Shown here piece after piece: positions 37,211 through 45,911 of a stretch of 64,000 nt of DNA. The stretch spans positions 1,178,001 through 1,242,000 of the forward strand of contig NZ_CP106738.1 in NCBI RefSeq assembly GCF_025639885.1, written 5' to 3'. Numbering within the stretch: position 1 is the first letter of the stretch; each line of letters opens with the position of its first letter. The translations under genes and the position numbers were made by a program. The notes beneath the pieces are model-generated. The model was given only the letters and a program-made list of their open reading frames with translations. It searched no databases and had not been told where the DNA came from. This stretch comes from Roseovarius pelagicus (GTDB taxonomy: Bacteria > Pseudomonadota > Alphaproteobacteria > Rhodobacterales > Rhodobacteraceae).

Positions 37211-38572
37211 CTATTCGATTTCCAAGCTCTTATCATCAGCATCTTCTGCCAGCCCTTCGGGAGAAACATCAGAAGCGACATCCCGGTTAGGCTTTATCTT
37301 GGGTGCCGGTCTGCGCCATTCAGATAAATTTTGCCCAATTTCACGGTAATATTGCGGAACAACCTCCTCCAGTTCCTTAATAAAATTTACCTGTTGCGTG
37401 AACTTGGAGCCAAGACGCCTCGCGATGTAGAGATGAAAACTCAAAACCTGAAGGCCTGATTTATCTTGCTCACAAATAGTTGGGTCCTCAATCAAGCCTT
37501 TCAACGGGAATTGCGTGGCCTCACTTCTACCCGGCCAATTCAGTCGTACATGAACCTCGTCCGATGGGTCGACTTTAATCTGACGAAGCAACCAATTCAC
37601 GCGTGCTCTTGACGATTTTTTGTCCTCAGGGGCCCGCAAAGTCATCCCCACATCAATGGTTCTCCTGGCAATATCTACCACAATCTCCAAAGGAGAGGCT
37701 GCGTTGGGCACTTGAAGGATCGCGGTTAATCGGTTCGAGTCGCGCAAAGATATCATTTCATCCTTCTTACGCTCGGTTGGGTCACCCAAGTGTTTTCGTG
37801 GTAGTTTTTCGCACACCATCGTTTCGGTTTGACGGCTAAGAATCAACGACAAATCCCTTGTCTCTTGGTGCCAAGCGTCCAACACGACTTCGGCCTCATG
37901 AGACTTTACTTGTATGCGCCCACCCGCAGAAACTAGGCGATTTAGCTCACTCCATTCGGGTGGCATGCGATCAAAGCCTTTGATGCCCGCACTTTCGTGG
38001 GTCAAAAACCGCACCAACTCATTCAACAGAATTTGCTGGTCAATATCGGCGACGTCATCCCCACTCAAAAGCAAATCTGCTGTAGTCAAAACGTACATCC
38101 ATGACCAGTGAAAGACTGGGATTTTCGACCGGCTCTTTCGCACGTCTTCAAGTGGGTGATTGGTCGGCGCCGTGGCAAAGTGGTTAGACAGCGTAATGAT
38201 GCAGTCGATCCCATTTTGCTTGGCTAGACTGCGGTATCTTTCAATTTGGTCGGCGCACAATTCGGCGTTGCCGATTTTTGCTTCAACGAGGGCGCGCCAC
38301 TCCCGACTGCCTGTTGTGAGGACAATTAGACCATCCGGACGATCACGCAGATTGTCCTTTTCATCTTTAAAAACAATCTCCGTAAACGTACCCAACTTAC
38401 TCCGCTTGCCAACGCGCTGACCAATCGAGCCCAATAACTCCGCACCGAACTCTTCAACTTTATCCATGCATGCGAGAACAATGGATGTTGTCCGCCCTTC
38501 TTTCGAGGTCGTCGACAAAACCGGGAAAAGCCGCGCTGCCTCTCCTTGAACTAGGTAATCTGGACGATCCAT
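37211..38572 (-). CDS. AT-rich gene encoding a PD-(D/E)XK nuclease-like protein
   Basis: A 453-residue protein whose function I do not know. Residues near 75-110 read DRPDGLIVLTTGSREWRALVEAKIGN, the spacing of a PD-(D/E)XK nuclease core (Asp, then E-x-K); a helix with QIERYRSLAK follows, as in that fold. The rest is mostly helical without familiar motifs. GC is about 43-50% in lines I counted, well below its neighbours, so transfer is likely. The ATG at 38572 has GGAGG upstream; a GTG at 38578 lies inside that site. It sits alone between rimO and hemolysin III. A nucleic-acid defence role is plausible but unproven. Confidence 0.62.
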   Translation of the reverse strand: MDRPDYLVQGEAARLFPVLSTTSKEGRTTSIVLACMDKVEEFGAELLGSIGQRVGKRSKLGTFTEIVFKDEKDNLRDRPDGLIVLTTGSREWRALVEAKIGNAELCADQIERYRSLAKQNGIDCIITLSNHFATAPTNHPLEDVRKSRSKIPVFHWSWMYVLTTADLLLSGDDVADIDQQILLNELVRFLTHESAGIKGFDRMPPEWSELNRLVSAGGRIQVKSHEAEVVLDAWHQETRDLSLILSRQTETMVCEKLPRKHLGDPTERKKDEMISLRDSNRLTAILQVPNAASPLEIVVDIARRTIDVGMTLRAPEDKKSSRARVNWLLRQIKVDPSDEVHVRLNWPGRSEATQFPLKGLIEDPTICEQDKSGLQVLSFHLYIARRLGSKFTQQVNFIKELEEVVPQYYREIGQNLSEWRRPAPKIKPNRDVASDVSPEGLAEDADDKSLEIE

Positions 38573-38741
38573 TAACACCTCCTACACCCGGACAACGGCA
38601 ATCCTACGATAGCACAACTCATTCATTCAACCTTTAAGAGAACTGGTACAATCATGCTGATCTTTGGCGATTATCCGCGAAATAAACACAATACGGTCCG
38701 AGCATTGCCATTTCCCTATGCCTAGGTGAAGGTAAGGAGGC

Positions 38742-39392
38742 ATGAGCAGAATGTCCTATCCAGCTTATTCAAGGTCAGAGCGGATCGCCGATGGCGCGAT
38801 TCACGTTTTGGGTGTCGCTGCGGCGGCGGTTGGGATCACGGTTTTATTCATCTCGGCATATGACCGGATGGAATGGGGCCTATTTACAGCCATCACGATT
38901 TATTCGGCGGCTTTGTTACTAATGCTGAGCGCCTCAGCGGCCTATCACATCCTTGCCGACACAGCGGCGCGGCCGATGTTGCGACGATTGGATCACGCTG
39001 CGATATACGTCAAGATCGCAGGCACTTTTACCCCGCTGGCCGTCTTTCTGGGCACGTCATTCGGCTATTTCCTGCTCCTGCTGGTCTGGGGGCTGGCGCT
39101 GTTGGGTGCGCGGACCAAACTGCGGATGCAACGGGGCAAGATGACCACTGGCTGGCTGCCGTATCTGGCGCTTGGCTGGCTGGGTGTCATGCTCTTTGTG
39201 CCGCTGGCCGCATTGCTGCCCGGTCTCAGCCTGCAGCTGATCCTGATGGGCGGATTGCTATATACCGTCGGCATCGTGTTCTATTCATGGGAAAAATTGC
39301 GCTATGCCAATGCCATCTGGCACGGGTTCGTTCTGGTGGCGTCGGGCTGTTTCTTTGTCGGGATCGGCCACGCCGTCGCCGCCCCGTTTTAG
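38742..39392 (+). CDS. Hemolysin III / PAQR family membrane protein
   Basis: A 216-residue protein with seven predicted membrane helices. Conserved PAQR residues are visible: SASAAYHIL (zinc-ligand His), LDHAAIYVKIAGT and, near the C-terminus, YANAIWHGFVLVAS. Members are thought to be metal-dependent membrane hydrolases or to regulate membrane energetics (TrhA-like). AAGGAGG sits directly before the ATG. It converges on the DUF6455 gene with a 5 bp gap. Confidence 0.92.
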   Translation: MSRMSYPAYSRSERIADGAIHVLGVAAAAVGITVLFISAYDRMEWGLFTAITIYSAALLLMLSASAAYHILADTAARPMLRRLDHAAIYVKIAGTFTPLAVFLGTSFGYFLLLLVWGLALLGARTKLRMQRGKMTTGWLPYLALGWLGVMLFVPLAALLPGLSLQLILMGGLLYTVGIVFYSWEKLRYANAIWHGFVLVASGCFFVGIGHAVAAPF

Positions 39393-39397
39393 ACCGC

Positions 39398-39664
39398 TCA
39401 GAGAGGTCTGCCCGCCTTGAGTGCTGCAAACACTTCGGCATTGCGACAATATTCGGGCGGCTGTTCTGCCCCATCATCGTGCACATCCATCCAATGATCG
39501 CACTCGTCGGCATTGACGCAACCGGTGCAGCGCAGCACCGCATCGCCCAGCGCATCGACCTGCATCTGACCGCGCATCATCTCTTCTTCCAGATCAATCC
39601 CGAGCTTCTGGGACATGCGATCCACCAACGCAGCGTGGCGCTTCAGCGTGTTTGGGTTTGTCAT
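39398..39664 (-). CDS. DUF6455 family protein
   Basis: An 88-residue cytoplasmic protein of the DUF6455 family, common in Rhodobacteraceae and of unknown function. It has Cys in RCTGCVNADECDHWM (three Cys) and in PEYCRNA, a layout that suggests a metal or redox site. The start is the ATG at 39664 (MTNPNTLKRHAA); the six residues before it in frame are not conserved-like. Confidence 0.78.
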   Translation of the reverse strand: MTNPNTLKRHAALVDRMSQKLGIDLEEEMMRGQMQVDALGDAVLRCTGCVNADECDHWMDVHDDGAEQPPEYCRNAEVFAALKAGRPL

Positions 39665-39744
39665 GGCCTTGTTCCTCCGCATGGCGCGGAGACCGCACCC
39701 TGCCAGAGGTTAGCAAGCGTTTCGGGCCAGCGCCTTGATATATG

Positions 39745-40104
39745 TCAAACCGAATATGCTTCCAGATAGGCGCGCACGCAGTCCTGCACATGGCGGAAAC
39801 GATCGCCACCCAGATGCTTGCCGCCGTACCAGCGGGTGACAATCACCACATGATTGTGCAGTTCTGCGCGCTCAAGCATGCGTAGGATCACCATACCGGC
39901 ACCTGCCTCGCCATCATCGCCCTTTAGCGGGCTGCCATCGGCCAGCACCACCCCCCAGGTGTTATGGGTCGCCTTGGCAAATTTCTTGGCGCGTTTGAGA
40001 TCCTTCAGGACAGCGTCCACATCACCCTGCGACGCAGCGGGCGCACCCGATACTGCGTATTTCGAGCCGCGATCGCTGATCACGCCTGTCAGTTGCCGGA
40101 TCAT
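39745..40104 (-). CDS. YigZ/IMPACT N-terminal family protein
   Basis: A 119-residue protein equal to the N-terminal UPF0029 (Impact) domain alone, shorter than E. coli YigZ, which also has a C-terminal domain. The signature is THNTWGVVLADGSPLKGDDGE followed by VVIVTRWYGGKHLGGDRFRH. The role is unknown; in eukaryotes the domain regulates translation control kinases. It lies 15 bases after the M48 gene on the same strand, so they are probably co-transcribed. Confidence 0.85.
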   Translation of the reverse strand: MIRQLTGVISDRGSKYAVSGAPAASQGDVDAVLKDLKRAKKFAKATHNTWGVVLADGSPLKGDDGEAGAGMVILRMLERAELHNHVVIVTRWYGGKHLGGDRFRHVQDCVRAYLEAYSV

Positions 40105-40119
40105 ACCCGTTGCCCCGCG

Positions 40120-40830
40120 TCAATTCAGGCTGGCATTTACCCGACGCACGGTTTCGATCCGCTGGGCGTTGGGGGGGTGCGTGCCAAGGAACCGGTCGCC
40201 GGGATCGGCAATCTGGGTAAAGAATTCGGCACCGCGCACCGGGTTGTAGCCTGCGCGCTTGGTAATGACTGTGCCCAGCGCGTCGGCCTCCAGCTCGAAA
40301 TCCTTTGAATAGCTGCGCGCACCCACGGATGCCCCCAGGTCTGTGGCGCTTTGCACGGCACCGGAGCTGGCCCCGGTGATCGCCGCAAGCCCGCCAAGGA
40401 TGATCGCGCCCGCCATCGCGTTATTCTGCTGGCGTGCCAGATGGCCGCTGATATGGTGCGCGGCCTCGTGCCCCATCACAAACGCCAGTTCATCGCGGTT
40501 GCGCACTTCGGCAATCAAGGCAAGGTTGAATGCCAAAATGGGCCGACCAGCCTTGTCAACGGTCTGAAACGCGTTGGGCGGCTGGTTCGGACGGTCATCG
40601 ACAACGATCTGGAAATCGCAGTTCACGCCATTGGTGCGTGCGTTACATTCGCGCTCTGCCACTGGCTCGACCGCGGCAACGACAGATTTGAACTGTGAAA
40701 TGGCGGCTGACGTAGGTCGTTGTGATGCGCTCTGCGCGGTTGGCTTCGCAGGCTGTTGTGGCGCACTGGTGGTGGTGACATCCCCACAGGCAGTCAGGGT
40801 CATCAGGCAAATAAGGGCGATCTTGCGCAT
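40120..40830 (-). CDS. M48 family metallopeptidase, lipoprotein
   Basis: A 236-residue periplasmic zinc peptidase. The N-terminus MRKIALICLMTLTACGD is a lipoprotein signal, with lipidated Cys at residue 15. The catalytic motif is HEAAH (in VMGHEAAHHISGH), and the third ligand Glu is in DFELEADALG. It resembles BepA/LoiP-type quality-control proteases of the outer membrane but lacks a TPR domain. The ATG at 40830 has GAGGAAGAG upstream; the frame is open further up but not protein-like. Confidence 0.9.
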   Translation of the reverse strand: MRKIALICLMTLTACGDVTTTSAPQQPAKPTAQSASQRPTSAAISQFKSVVAAVEPVAERECNARTNGVNCDFQIVVDDRPNQPPNAFQTVDKAGRPILAFNLALIAEVRNRDELAFVMGHEAAHHISGHLARQQNNAMAGAIILGGLAAITGASSGAVQSATDLGASVGARSYSKDFELEADALGTVITKRAGYNPVRGAEFFTQIADPGDRFLGTHPPNAQRIETVRRVNASLN

Positions 40831-40966
40831 GCTCTTCCTCGGGCTTCTTTCCGGTGTTGTCGTTGGCATTTTAGGACAGTCTAGCCAGCCGTGCCAAGCA
40901 GTGCCAGCGCGATCACGTATACGCTTCGCAACTTGCAAACACCCGCCAGTCGCGTAGGGTTCCGCC

Positions 40967-41212
40967 ATGTTTTCGATAGAGCACGAGTTCGACTCGACCG
41001 TAATCACACTGGTGGACGAAGGCAGCACACCTCTGACCGAGGATGTGGTGATCAACGCGTTCGAGGAATGCATCACCGTCGAGCAATACGATGCCCGTAC
41101 CGACCAGACTCTGCGCATAACGTTGTCCATCAGTCAGATGCACGATCTGGCGGCGGCGCTGAACCTGCCCGAAGGGGTTTATAGTTTGCAGAAATCGGGT
41201 CCAAAATCCTAG
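40967..41212 (+). CDS. Small conserved hypothetical protein
   Basis: An 81-residue acidic cytoplasmic protein (MFSIEHEFDSTVITLVDEGS and onward). I do not recognise a domain. It has alternating beta-like segments, then a helix (ISQMHDLAAALNLPEG). It is divergent from the M48 gene and converges on the DUF167 gene 14 bases away. Clean, compact placement and codon use like the neighbours support it as real. Confidence 0.7.
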   Translation: MFSIEHEFDSTVITLVDEGSTPLTEDVVINAFEECITVEQYDARTDQTLRITLSISQMHDLAAALNLPEGVYSLQKSGPKS

Positions 41213-41226
41213 TTTAGCCACACCAT

Positions 41227-41484
41227 TCAGGCATTCACACAAAACACCTTGTCGCGTGCCGTTTCACCCCGCAAAAGCGTCAATCGAGATTTTGGCACGC
41301 CCAGCGCCTTGGACAACAACTTGGCAATCGCTGCATTCGCCTTGCCATCTGCGGGAACGACCGTGACGTAAACACGCAGCACATCGCCATCTGGAACGAT
41401 CCGGTTGCGCGCCGCCTTTGGCGTTGCCCGCACAACGATTTGGGCGCCGGGTAGGGCAAGGTGGGACAGATCAGGCAGGCTCAT
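41227..41484 (-). CDS. DUF167 (YggU) family protein
   Basis: An 85-residue protein of the YggU/DUF167 family. The conserved core is VRATPKAARNRI, VYVTVVPADGKANAAIAKLLSK (GKAN motif), then RLTLLRGETARDK. The function is unknown. It is a single gene between two plus-strand genes. Confidence 0.9.
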   Translation of the reverse strand: MSLPDLSHLALPGAQIVVRATPKAARNRIVPDGDVLRVYVTVVPADGKANAAIAKLLSKALGVPKSRLTLLRGETARDKVFCVNA

Positions 41485-41590
41485 CCACTGACTTTAGCCC
41501 AGACTGTCGCATCGCGACACCCACCCGCCTCTTGACCCTGCGCCCATGCGGCCTGACATAGAGGCCAAGTCAAATAAACAAGGTCGCCCC

Positions 41591-42170
41591 ATGCCAGATC
41601 CCAATTCGTCCGCCCTCGACTTCCTGCATAGCCGCCGATCGCGCCCGGCCAAGATGCTGGGCCTGCCGATACCGGATCGCGCAGCACTGACGCCAATGTT
41701 GACCGCCGCCGCGCGCAGTCCGGATCATGGCAAGCTGGAACCGTGGCGTTTTGTCGTGCTGGAGCGTAATGCGCTGTTACGGTTGGCGACGCTTGTACCC
41801 GATTGCGGCGCGCGGTTGGGCCGCGACGCAGCAGAGATCGACAAGGCACAGACGCAATACACTGACGCCCATCTCGCCGTGGCCGTGGTCGAGGTGCAAA
41901 AGCCGTCCGAGAAAATCCCCGCAATCGAGCAGAGCTATTCGGCTGGTGCCGTCTGTCTGGCGTTGCTGAACGCGGCGCTTGCCTCTGGCTGGGGGGCCAA
42001 CTGGCTAAGTGGATGGGCCAGTCACGACCGCAAGTTCTGCACCGATGGTTTTGAACTGGCCGAGAATGAGCGAGATCGCGGGGTTGATCCATATCGGCAC
42101 TGCGTCATCTACCCCACCAGAGCGGCCGCGCCCCGACATCGACGCGATCACCACATGGGTAACAGAATGA
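41591..42170 (+). pseudogene. Nitroreductase family protein, apparent frameshift near the C-terminus
   Basis: An FMN-dependent nitroreductase of the YdjA type, about 192 residues if repaired. The N-terminus shows SRRSRPAKMLGLPIPDR and the FMN-site AARSPDHGKLEPWRFVV. Up to GFELAENE the frame is normal. The expected ending EIAGLIHIGTAS, then DIDAITTWVTE and TGA (42168-42170), is in the +1 frame. One extra base near 42071 explains it. Left as is, the first frame reads on without a stop into the next gene and creates a false fusion. A consensus error or a real mutation are both possible. Confidence 0.78.
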
Positions 42171-42886
42171 TCTTTGCCAGCTTTTACAAAGCATTGGGCC
42201 AGTTGAACGACCCGCGTTTCCGTCGTGTGTTCATGCTGGGGATCGTGCTGACGATTGCGCTGCTGGTTGTGGTCTATGCCGCGTTTCTGGGTCTCATCGC
42301 ATGGCTGGCGGGCGATACCAGCACGCTGCCTTTGATTGGCGAAGTCCGTTGGCTGAATGATCTGCTGGGCTGGAGCAGCCTTTTGCTGATGATTCTGCTG
42401 TCGATCTTTCTGATGGTGCCTGTCGCCTCGGCAATCACGTCAATGTTCCTCGAAGAAGTGGCGCAGGCCGTCGAGGACCGGCACTATCCGGCATTGCCAC
42501 CCGCAACGCCGGTACCGTTCTGGGATGGGCTGCGCGATACGGTTAACTTCCTCGGAGTGCTGATCGGGGCAAATCTGCTGGCAATCTTGGCCTATGTGTT
42601 TCTGCCATTCGCCGCGCTCTTTATCTTTTGGGCGCTTAACGGTTATCTGCTGGGGCGGGAGTATTTCCAACTGGCCGCGATGCGCCGGATCGGACGCAAG
42701 GCGGCGCGCGATCTACAGCGCCGGTATCGGTTGCGCATCTGGGCGGCTGGCACATTGATGGCGATGCCGCTGACACTGCCTCTGGTGAACCTCGTCATTC
42801 CCATTCTGGGGGCCGCGACATTTACCCATTTATTTCATGCGATTCAGTCCGCTGGTGTGAATTCACCCGGCCCGAAGCGTTCGTAA
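42167..42886 (+). CDS. EI24 domain (CysZ-like) membrane protein
   Basis: A 239-residue inner-membrane protein of the EI24 family, with hydrophobic helices at about 23-47, 65-92 and 130-175 and a C-terminal pair near 200-230. CysZ, a relative, imports sulfate; the cargo here is not known. The start at 42167 (MIFASFYKALGQLN) overlaps the true nitroreductase stop as ATGA, so the two genes are coupled. The same frame is joined to the nitroreductase only because of the frameshift. The 3' end overlaps the convergent DUF1467 gene by 43 bp. Confidence 0.87.
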   Translation: MIFASFYKALGQLNDPRFRRVFMLGIVLTIALLVVVYAAFLGLIAWLAGDTSTLPLIGEVRWLNDLLGWSSLLLMILLSIFLMVPVASAITSMFLEEVAQAVEDRHYPALPPATPVPFWDGLRDTVNFLGVLIGANLLAILAYVFLPFAALFIFWALNGYLLGREYFQLAAMRRIGRKAARDLQRRYRLRIWAAGTLMAMPLTLPLVNLVIPILGAATFTHLFHAIQSAGVNSPGPKRS

Positions 42887-43134
42887 AGGTTGATATCATC
42901 CAGCGTGATTGTCCCCGTGATGATGATCCACGCGACGACACTCCAGATCACCACCGCGATAAGCGTACTGATCAGCGCCTTTTTCTTCAGGTTGTGGCGC
43001 TCTGGCGATCCCTGATGGGTGCCCGGCACCACGTCGCCCGCTTCGCCCTGCGTTTGCAGGCGAATCGGGATCGCGACGAGAAAGGTCATCGACCAGATCA
43101 TCACGAACAGCACGATGGCCGAAACCGGCCCCAT
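42844..43134 (-). CDS. DUF1467 family membrane protein
   Basis: A 96-residue protein with two membrane helices (about 5-25 and 53-73) and a hydrophilic loop with PIRLQTQGEAGDVVPGTHQG, the DUF1467 signature. The function is unknown. It is common in Rhodobacterales, often after mce as here. The start overlaps the mce stop by one base (TGATG). Confidence 0.9.
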   Translation of the reverse strand: MGPVSAIVLFVMIWSMTFLVAIPIRLQTQGEAGDVVPGTHQGSPERHNLKKKALISTLIAVVIWSVVAWIIITGTITLDDINLYERFGPGEFTPAD

Positions 43135-43538
43135 CAGACTTGCTCCAGCTCGACAAGGCAGCCGTTGAAATCCTTGGGATGCAAGAACAGCACCGGTTTG
43201 CCATGCGCACCAATCTTTGGCTCGCCACTGCCCAGCACCCGCGCGCCGGTCGATCGCAGATGGTCGCGCGCCGCCAGAATATCGTCCACCTCATAGCAGA
43301 TGTGGTGAATACCGCCTGACGGGTTCTTATCCAGAAACCCTTGGATCGGGCTGCCCTCGCCCAGCGGATAGAGCAACTCTATCTTGGTGTTGGGCAACTC
43401 GATAAAGATGACCGTAACGCCGTGGTCCGGCTCGTCCTGCGGCGCGCCGACAGTTGCGCCCAATGCGCCGCGATACTGTTCTGCAGCGGCTTCCAAGTCT
43501 GGCACAGCGATGGCAACATGGTTCAAACGACCGATCAT
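43134..43538 (-). CDS. mce: Methylmalonyl-CoA epimerase
   Basis: A 134-residue VOC-fold epimerase that interconverts (S)- and (R)-methylmalonyl-CoA for the B12-dependent mutase in propionate breakdown. The metal ligands are in LNHVAIAV (His), GGIHHICYEV (His) and LVELEQV (Glu). KIELLYPLGEGSPI and FLHPKDFNG are family signatures. It is coupled to DUF1467. meaB of the same pathway is at 22767. Confidence 0.95.
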   Translation of the reverse strand: MIGRLNHVAIAVPDLEAAAEQYRGALGATVGAPQDEPDHGVTVIFIELPNTKIELLYPLGEGSPIQGFLDKNPSGGIHHICYEVDDILAARDHLRSTGARVLGSGEPKIGAHGKPVLFLHPKDFNGCLVELEQV

Positions 43539-43719
43539 GGCGGCTCTCCTTTTCGGGCCTTGAGAGTATTCTGGCTGGCGTTATGGGCTGTGCTCCGACC
43601 CAAGGCAAGGCGTCAGCACGCCGCGCCTCTATCCGTTCGGGTCCGTTAACCTGCCATTAGCCATCCATACGCAATGCTGTGGGCATCTTGCCACTCAACA
43701 CCCGCTACAGGAGCCTGCC

Positions 43720-44436
43720 ATGGATGATCTACCCGCCTTGACCGAAACGCTTAGCCCCTCTGCTGCACGCCCCCTGCTGGGCATGACGGTACTGGTGGTC
43801 GAGGACAGCCTGTATGCCTGCGACGCGCTGCGGCTGATGTGCCTGCACAGCGGTGCGCGCATCCGCCGCGCCGATTGTCTGCGCTCTGCTCGGCGGCACC
43901 TGTCGGTTTACCGGCCTTCTGCAGTGATCATTGATCTGGGCCTGCCGGACGGGTCCGGGCTGGATCTGATTGCAGAACTGGATACCGCGCAGCCGCGCAT
44001 CGGTTCGATCATCGGAACCAGCGGAATGGACGGGGCCGAGGTCGAGGCGATCAATGCGGGTGCCGACGGGTTTCTTGCCAAACCGCTGCTCAATATCGGG
44101 GCCTTCCAACAGGTGATCCTAGCCACGCTGCCCCGCGACAAACAGCCCGGTGGTCCTCGCGCCCTGCGTGATGAGGCCGTGCGCCCCGACCCGCTGGCCT
44201 TTCGCGATGACATGATCCATGCGTCGAACCTGCTTGACCTGCACGAAGAAGGGCCAGTGATCGACTATGTGGCCCAGTTTCTGGGCGGTGTCGCACAAGC
44301 TGCCGATGATGCGCCACTACTGGATGCCGCGACGGCCCTGACCACACCGCGCAGGGACGCCCCGGCGCGCGGCGCGCGACTGGCGCAGCTGGCCGGGCTG
44401 GTGCAGGACCGGCTGGGCAACCGGGCGGCGATGTAA
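43720..44436 (+). CDS. Response regulator with an unusual C-terminal region
   Basis: A 238-residue protein. Residues 22-135 form a receiver domain with acidic pair Glu28/Asp29, phospho-acceptor Asp72 (VIIDLGLPDGSG), switch Thr100 and Lys121 (FLAKPL). Residues 140-238 form no DNA-binding helix-turn-helix that I can see; they are helical, with LLDLHEEGPVIDYVAQFLGG. The output could be protein-protein contact. No histidine kinase gene adjoins. I believe similar orphan regulators occur in other Rhodobacteraceae. Confidence 0.82.
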   Translation: MDDLPALTETLSPSAARPLLGMTVLVVEDSLYACDALRLMCLHSGARIRRADCLRSARRHLSVYRPSAVIIDLGLPDGSGLDLIAELDTAQPRIGSIIGTSGMDGAEVEAINAGADGFLAKPLLNIGAFQQVILATLPRDKQPGGPRALRDEAVRPDPLAFRDDMIHASNLLDLHEEGPVIDYVAQFLGGVAQAADDAPLLDAATALTTPRRDAPARGARLAQLAGLVQDRLGNRAAM

Positions 44437-44518
44437 CGCCTGACAGCAAATGATGCCGGTGCATTCTGCGTCGGTACGCCCTATATTGTGCTCAGGATGC
44501 GCGCAGGAGGGTGCCAAA

Positions 44519-45895
44519 GTGCCGTTTGATCCGCAACTGGCCGAGATACGCTTTGGCTGCGGTCTGTCGCCACGTCTGACACCACCGGAGTCCGCCGCAG
44601 GGATGATGGCCCGGCTGACCCGCCCGGACGATGCGGGGCAGACCTATCCCATTGCGCCGTTCAGCGCGCGCTTGCCACAGCTTGCCGCGCTGCAACGCGC
44701 GCGCCGCGACCGGCGCAAGGCCAAGTCCGATGCCGCCCGGCGCGACGCCGAAGAACACTACAAGGATCTGCGCCGGACGCTGCGCACCGATGCCGCACGC
44801 TGGACCGGCCACGCATTCCTGCGTCGTGCCCTGACGCGGGACGGGCTGCGCGAACGGCTGACCGCGTTCTGGGCCGATCATTTTACCGCGCGGGGCGTGG
44901 GGCAGATCTGGTCCTACGCCCACCTGCCCTATGTCGAGGAGGCGATTCGCCCACATGTGGCGGGACGTTTCGCAGACATGCTGCGCGCCGTGATCACTCA
45001 GCCGCTGATGCTGAGCTATCTGGATCAGTACAGGTCCTTTGGCCCCGACAGCCCTGCCGCCAAAGGCAAGCGAGGGCTCAACGAGAACCTCGCGCGTGAA
45101 CTTCTGGAATTGCATACATTGGGTGCAGATGGCCCATACACCCAAACAGACGTGCGCCAGATGGCAGAGCTGCTGACCGGGCTGACCTTTGACATGAAGC
45201 GCGGCTTTGTCTTTCGTGCCGACATGGCTGAACCGGGGCCCGAGACAGTGCTGGGCATCTCCTACGGTGGCCCCGGCGCGACGCTGGACCATATCCATGC
45301 TGCATTAGACGATCTGGCCACCCATCCCGCCACAGCGACGCATATCGCGCGCAAACTGGCGGTGCATTTCGTTTCTGACGCACCGACGCCATCGCTGATC
45401 CGCGCCCTGACCGCGCGCTATACTGAAACGGGCGGCGACCTGGCGGCTGTGATCGAGGCGCTGCTGGCCCATCCCGACGCGTGGTCGCCCGAGATGCGCA
45501 ATGTCAAACAACCCGTCGATTTTGTCGGCTCTGCCCTGCGCGCCCTCGATCTGGTGCCGCGTCACCTGCCGCTGGGCAACCTGCGCCGCATGCAAAACAT
45601 GCTGCTGACACCGATGGCGCTGATGGGGCAGCCGATGGGCGCGCCGCCCGGCCCCGATGGCTGGCCCGAAGATGATGCCGACTGGATCACGCCACAGCGG
45701 CTGGCGGCCCGGCTGCAATGGGCGATGAGCGCGCCGTTCCAACTGCGCCGTACCCTGCCCCGCCCCGAGACATTCCTAATCGCTGCCCTTGGCCCCGATG
45801 CCCCCGAACCGGTCAAATTCGCCGCGCGCGCGGCCGAGAGCCGCGCCGAAGGCATTGGTATCATTCTGGCCTCACCGGCCTTTCAGCGGTTTTGA
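44519..45895 (+). CDS. DUF1800 domain protein
   Basis: A 458-residue protein of the DUF1800 family. Typical segments are RFGCGLSPRLTPPES, FWADHFT, GLNENLARELLELHTLG and HPDAWSPEMRNVKQPVDFV. The function is unknown, but the family is nearly always next to a DUF1501 gene, as here (16 bp gap). The start is a GTG at 44519: AGGAGG stands 10 bases upstream, and the frame above has no such site. No obvious signal peptide is present. Confidence 0.9.
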   Translation: MPFDPQLAEIRFGCGLSPRLTPPESAAGMMARLTRPDDAGQTYPIAPFSARLPQLAALQRARRDRRKAKSDAARRDAEEHYKDLRRTLRTDAARWTGHAFLRRALTRDGLRERLTAFWADHFTARGVGQIWSYAHLPYVEEAIRPHVAGRFADMLRAVITQPLMLSYLDQYRSFGPDSPAAKGKRGLNENLARELLELHTLGADGPYTQTDVRQMAELLTGLTFDMKRGFVFRADMAEPGPETVLGISYGGPGATLDHIHAALDDLATHPATATHIARKLAVHFVSDAPTPSLIRALTARYTETGGDLAAVIEALLAHPDAWSPEMRNVKQPVDFVGSALRALDLVPRHLPLGNLRRMQNMLLTPMALMGQPMGAPPGPDGWPEDDADWITPQRLAARLQWAMSAPFQLRRTLPRPETFLIAALGPDAPEPVKFAARAAESRAEGIGIILASPAFQRF

Positions 45896-45911
45896 AAGAG
45901 AGGCAACGCCC

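Noticed and set aside
41591..42886. A 446-residue nitroreductase-EI24 fusion protein
   Set aside because: The normal nitroreductase C-terminus and stop exist in the +1 frame, and the stop overlaps an EI24 start. The fusion is produced by one extra base.
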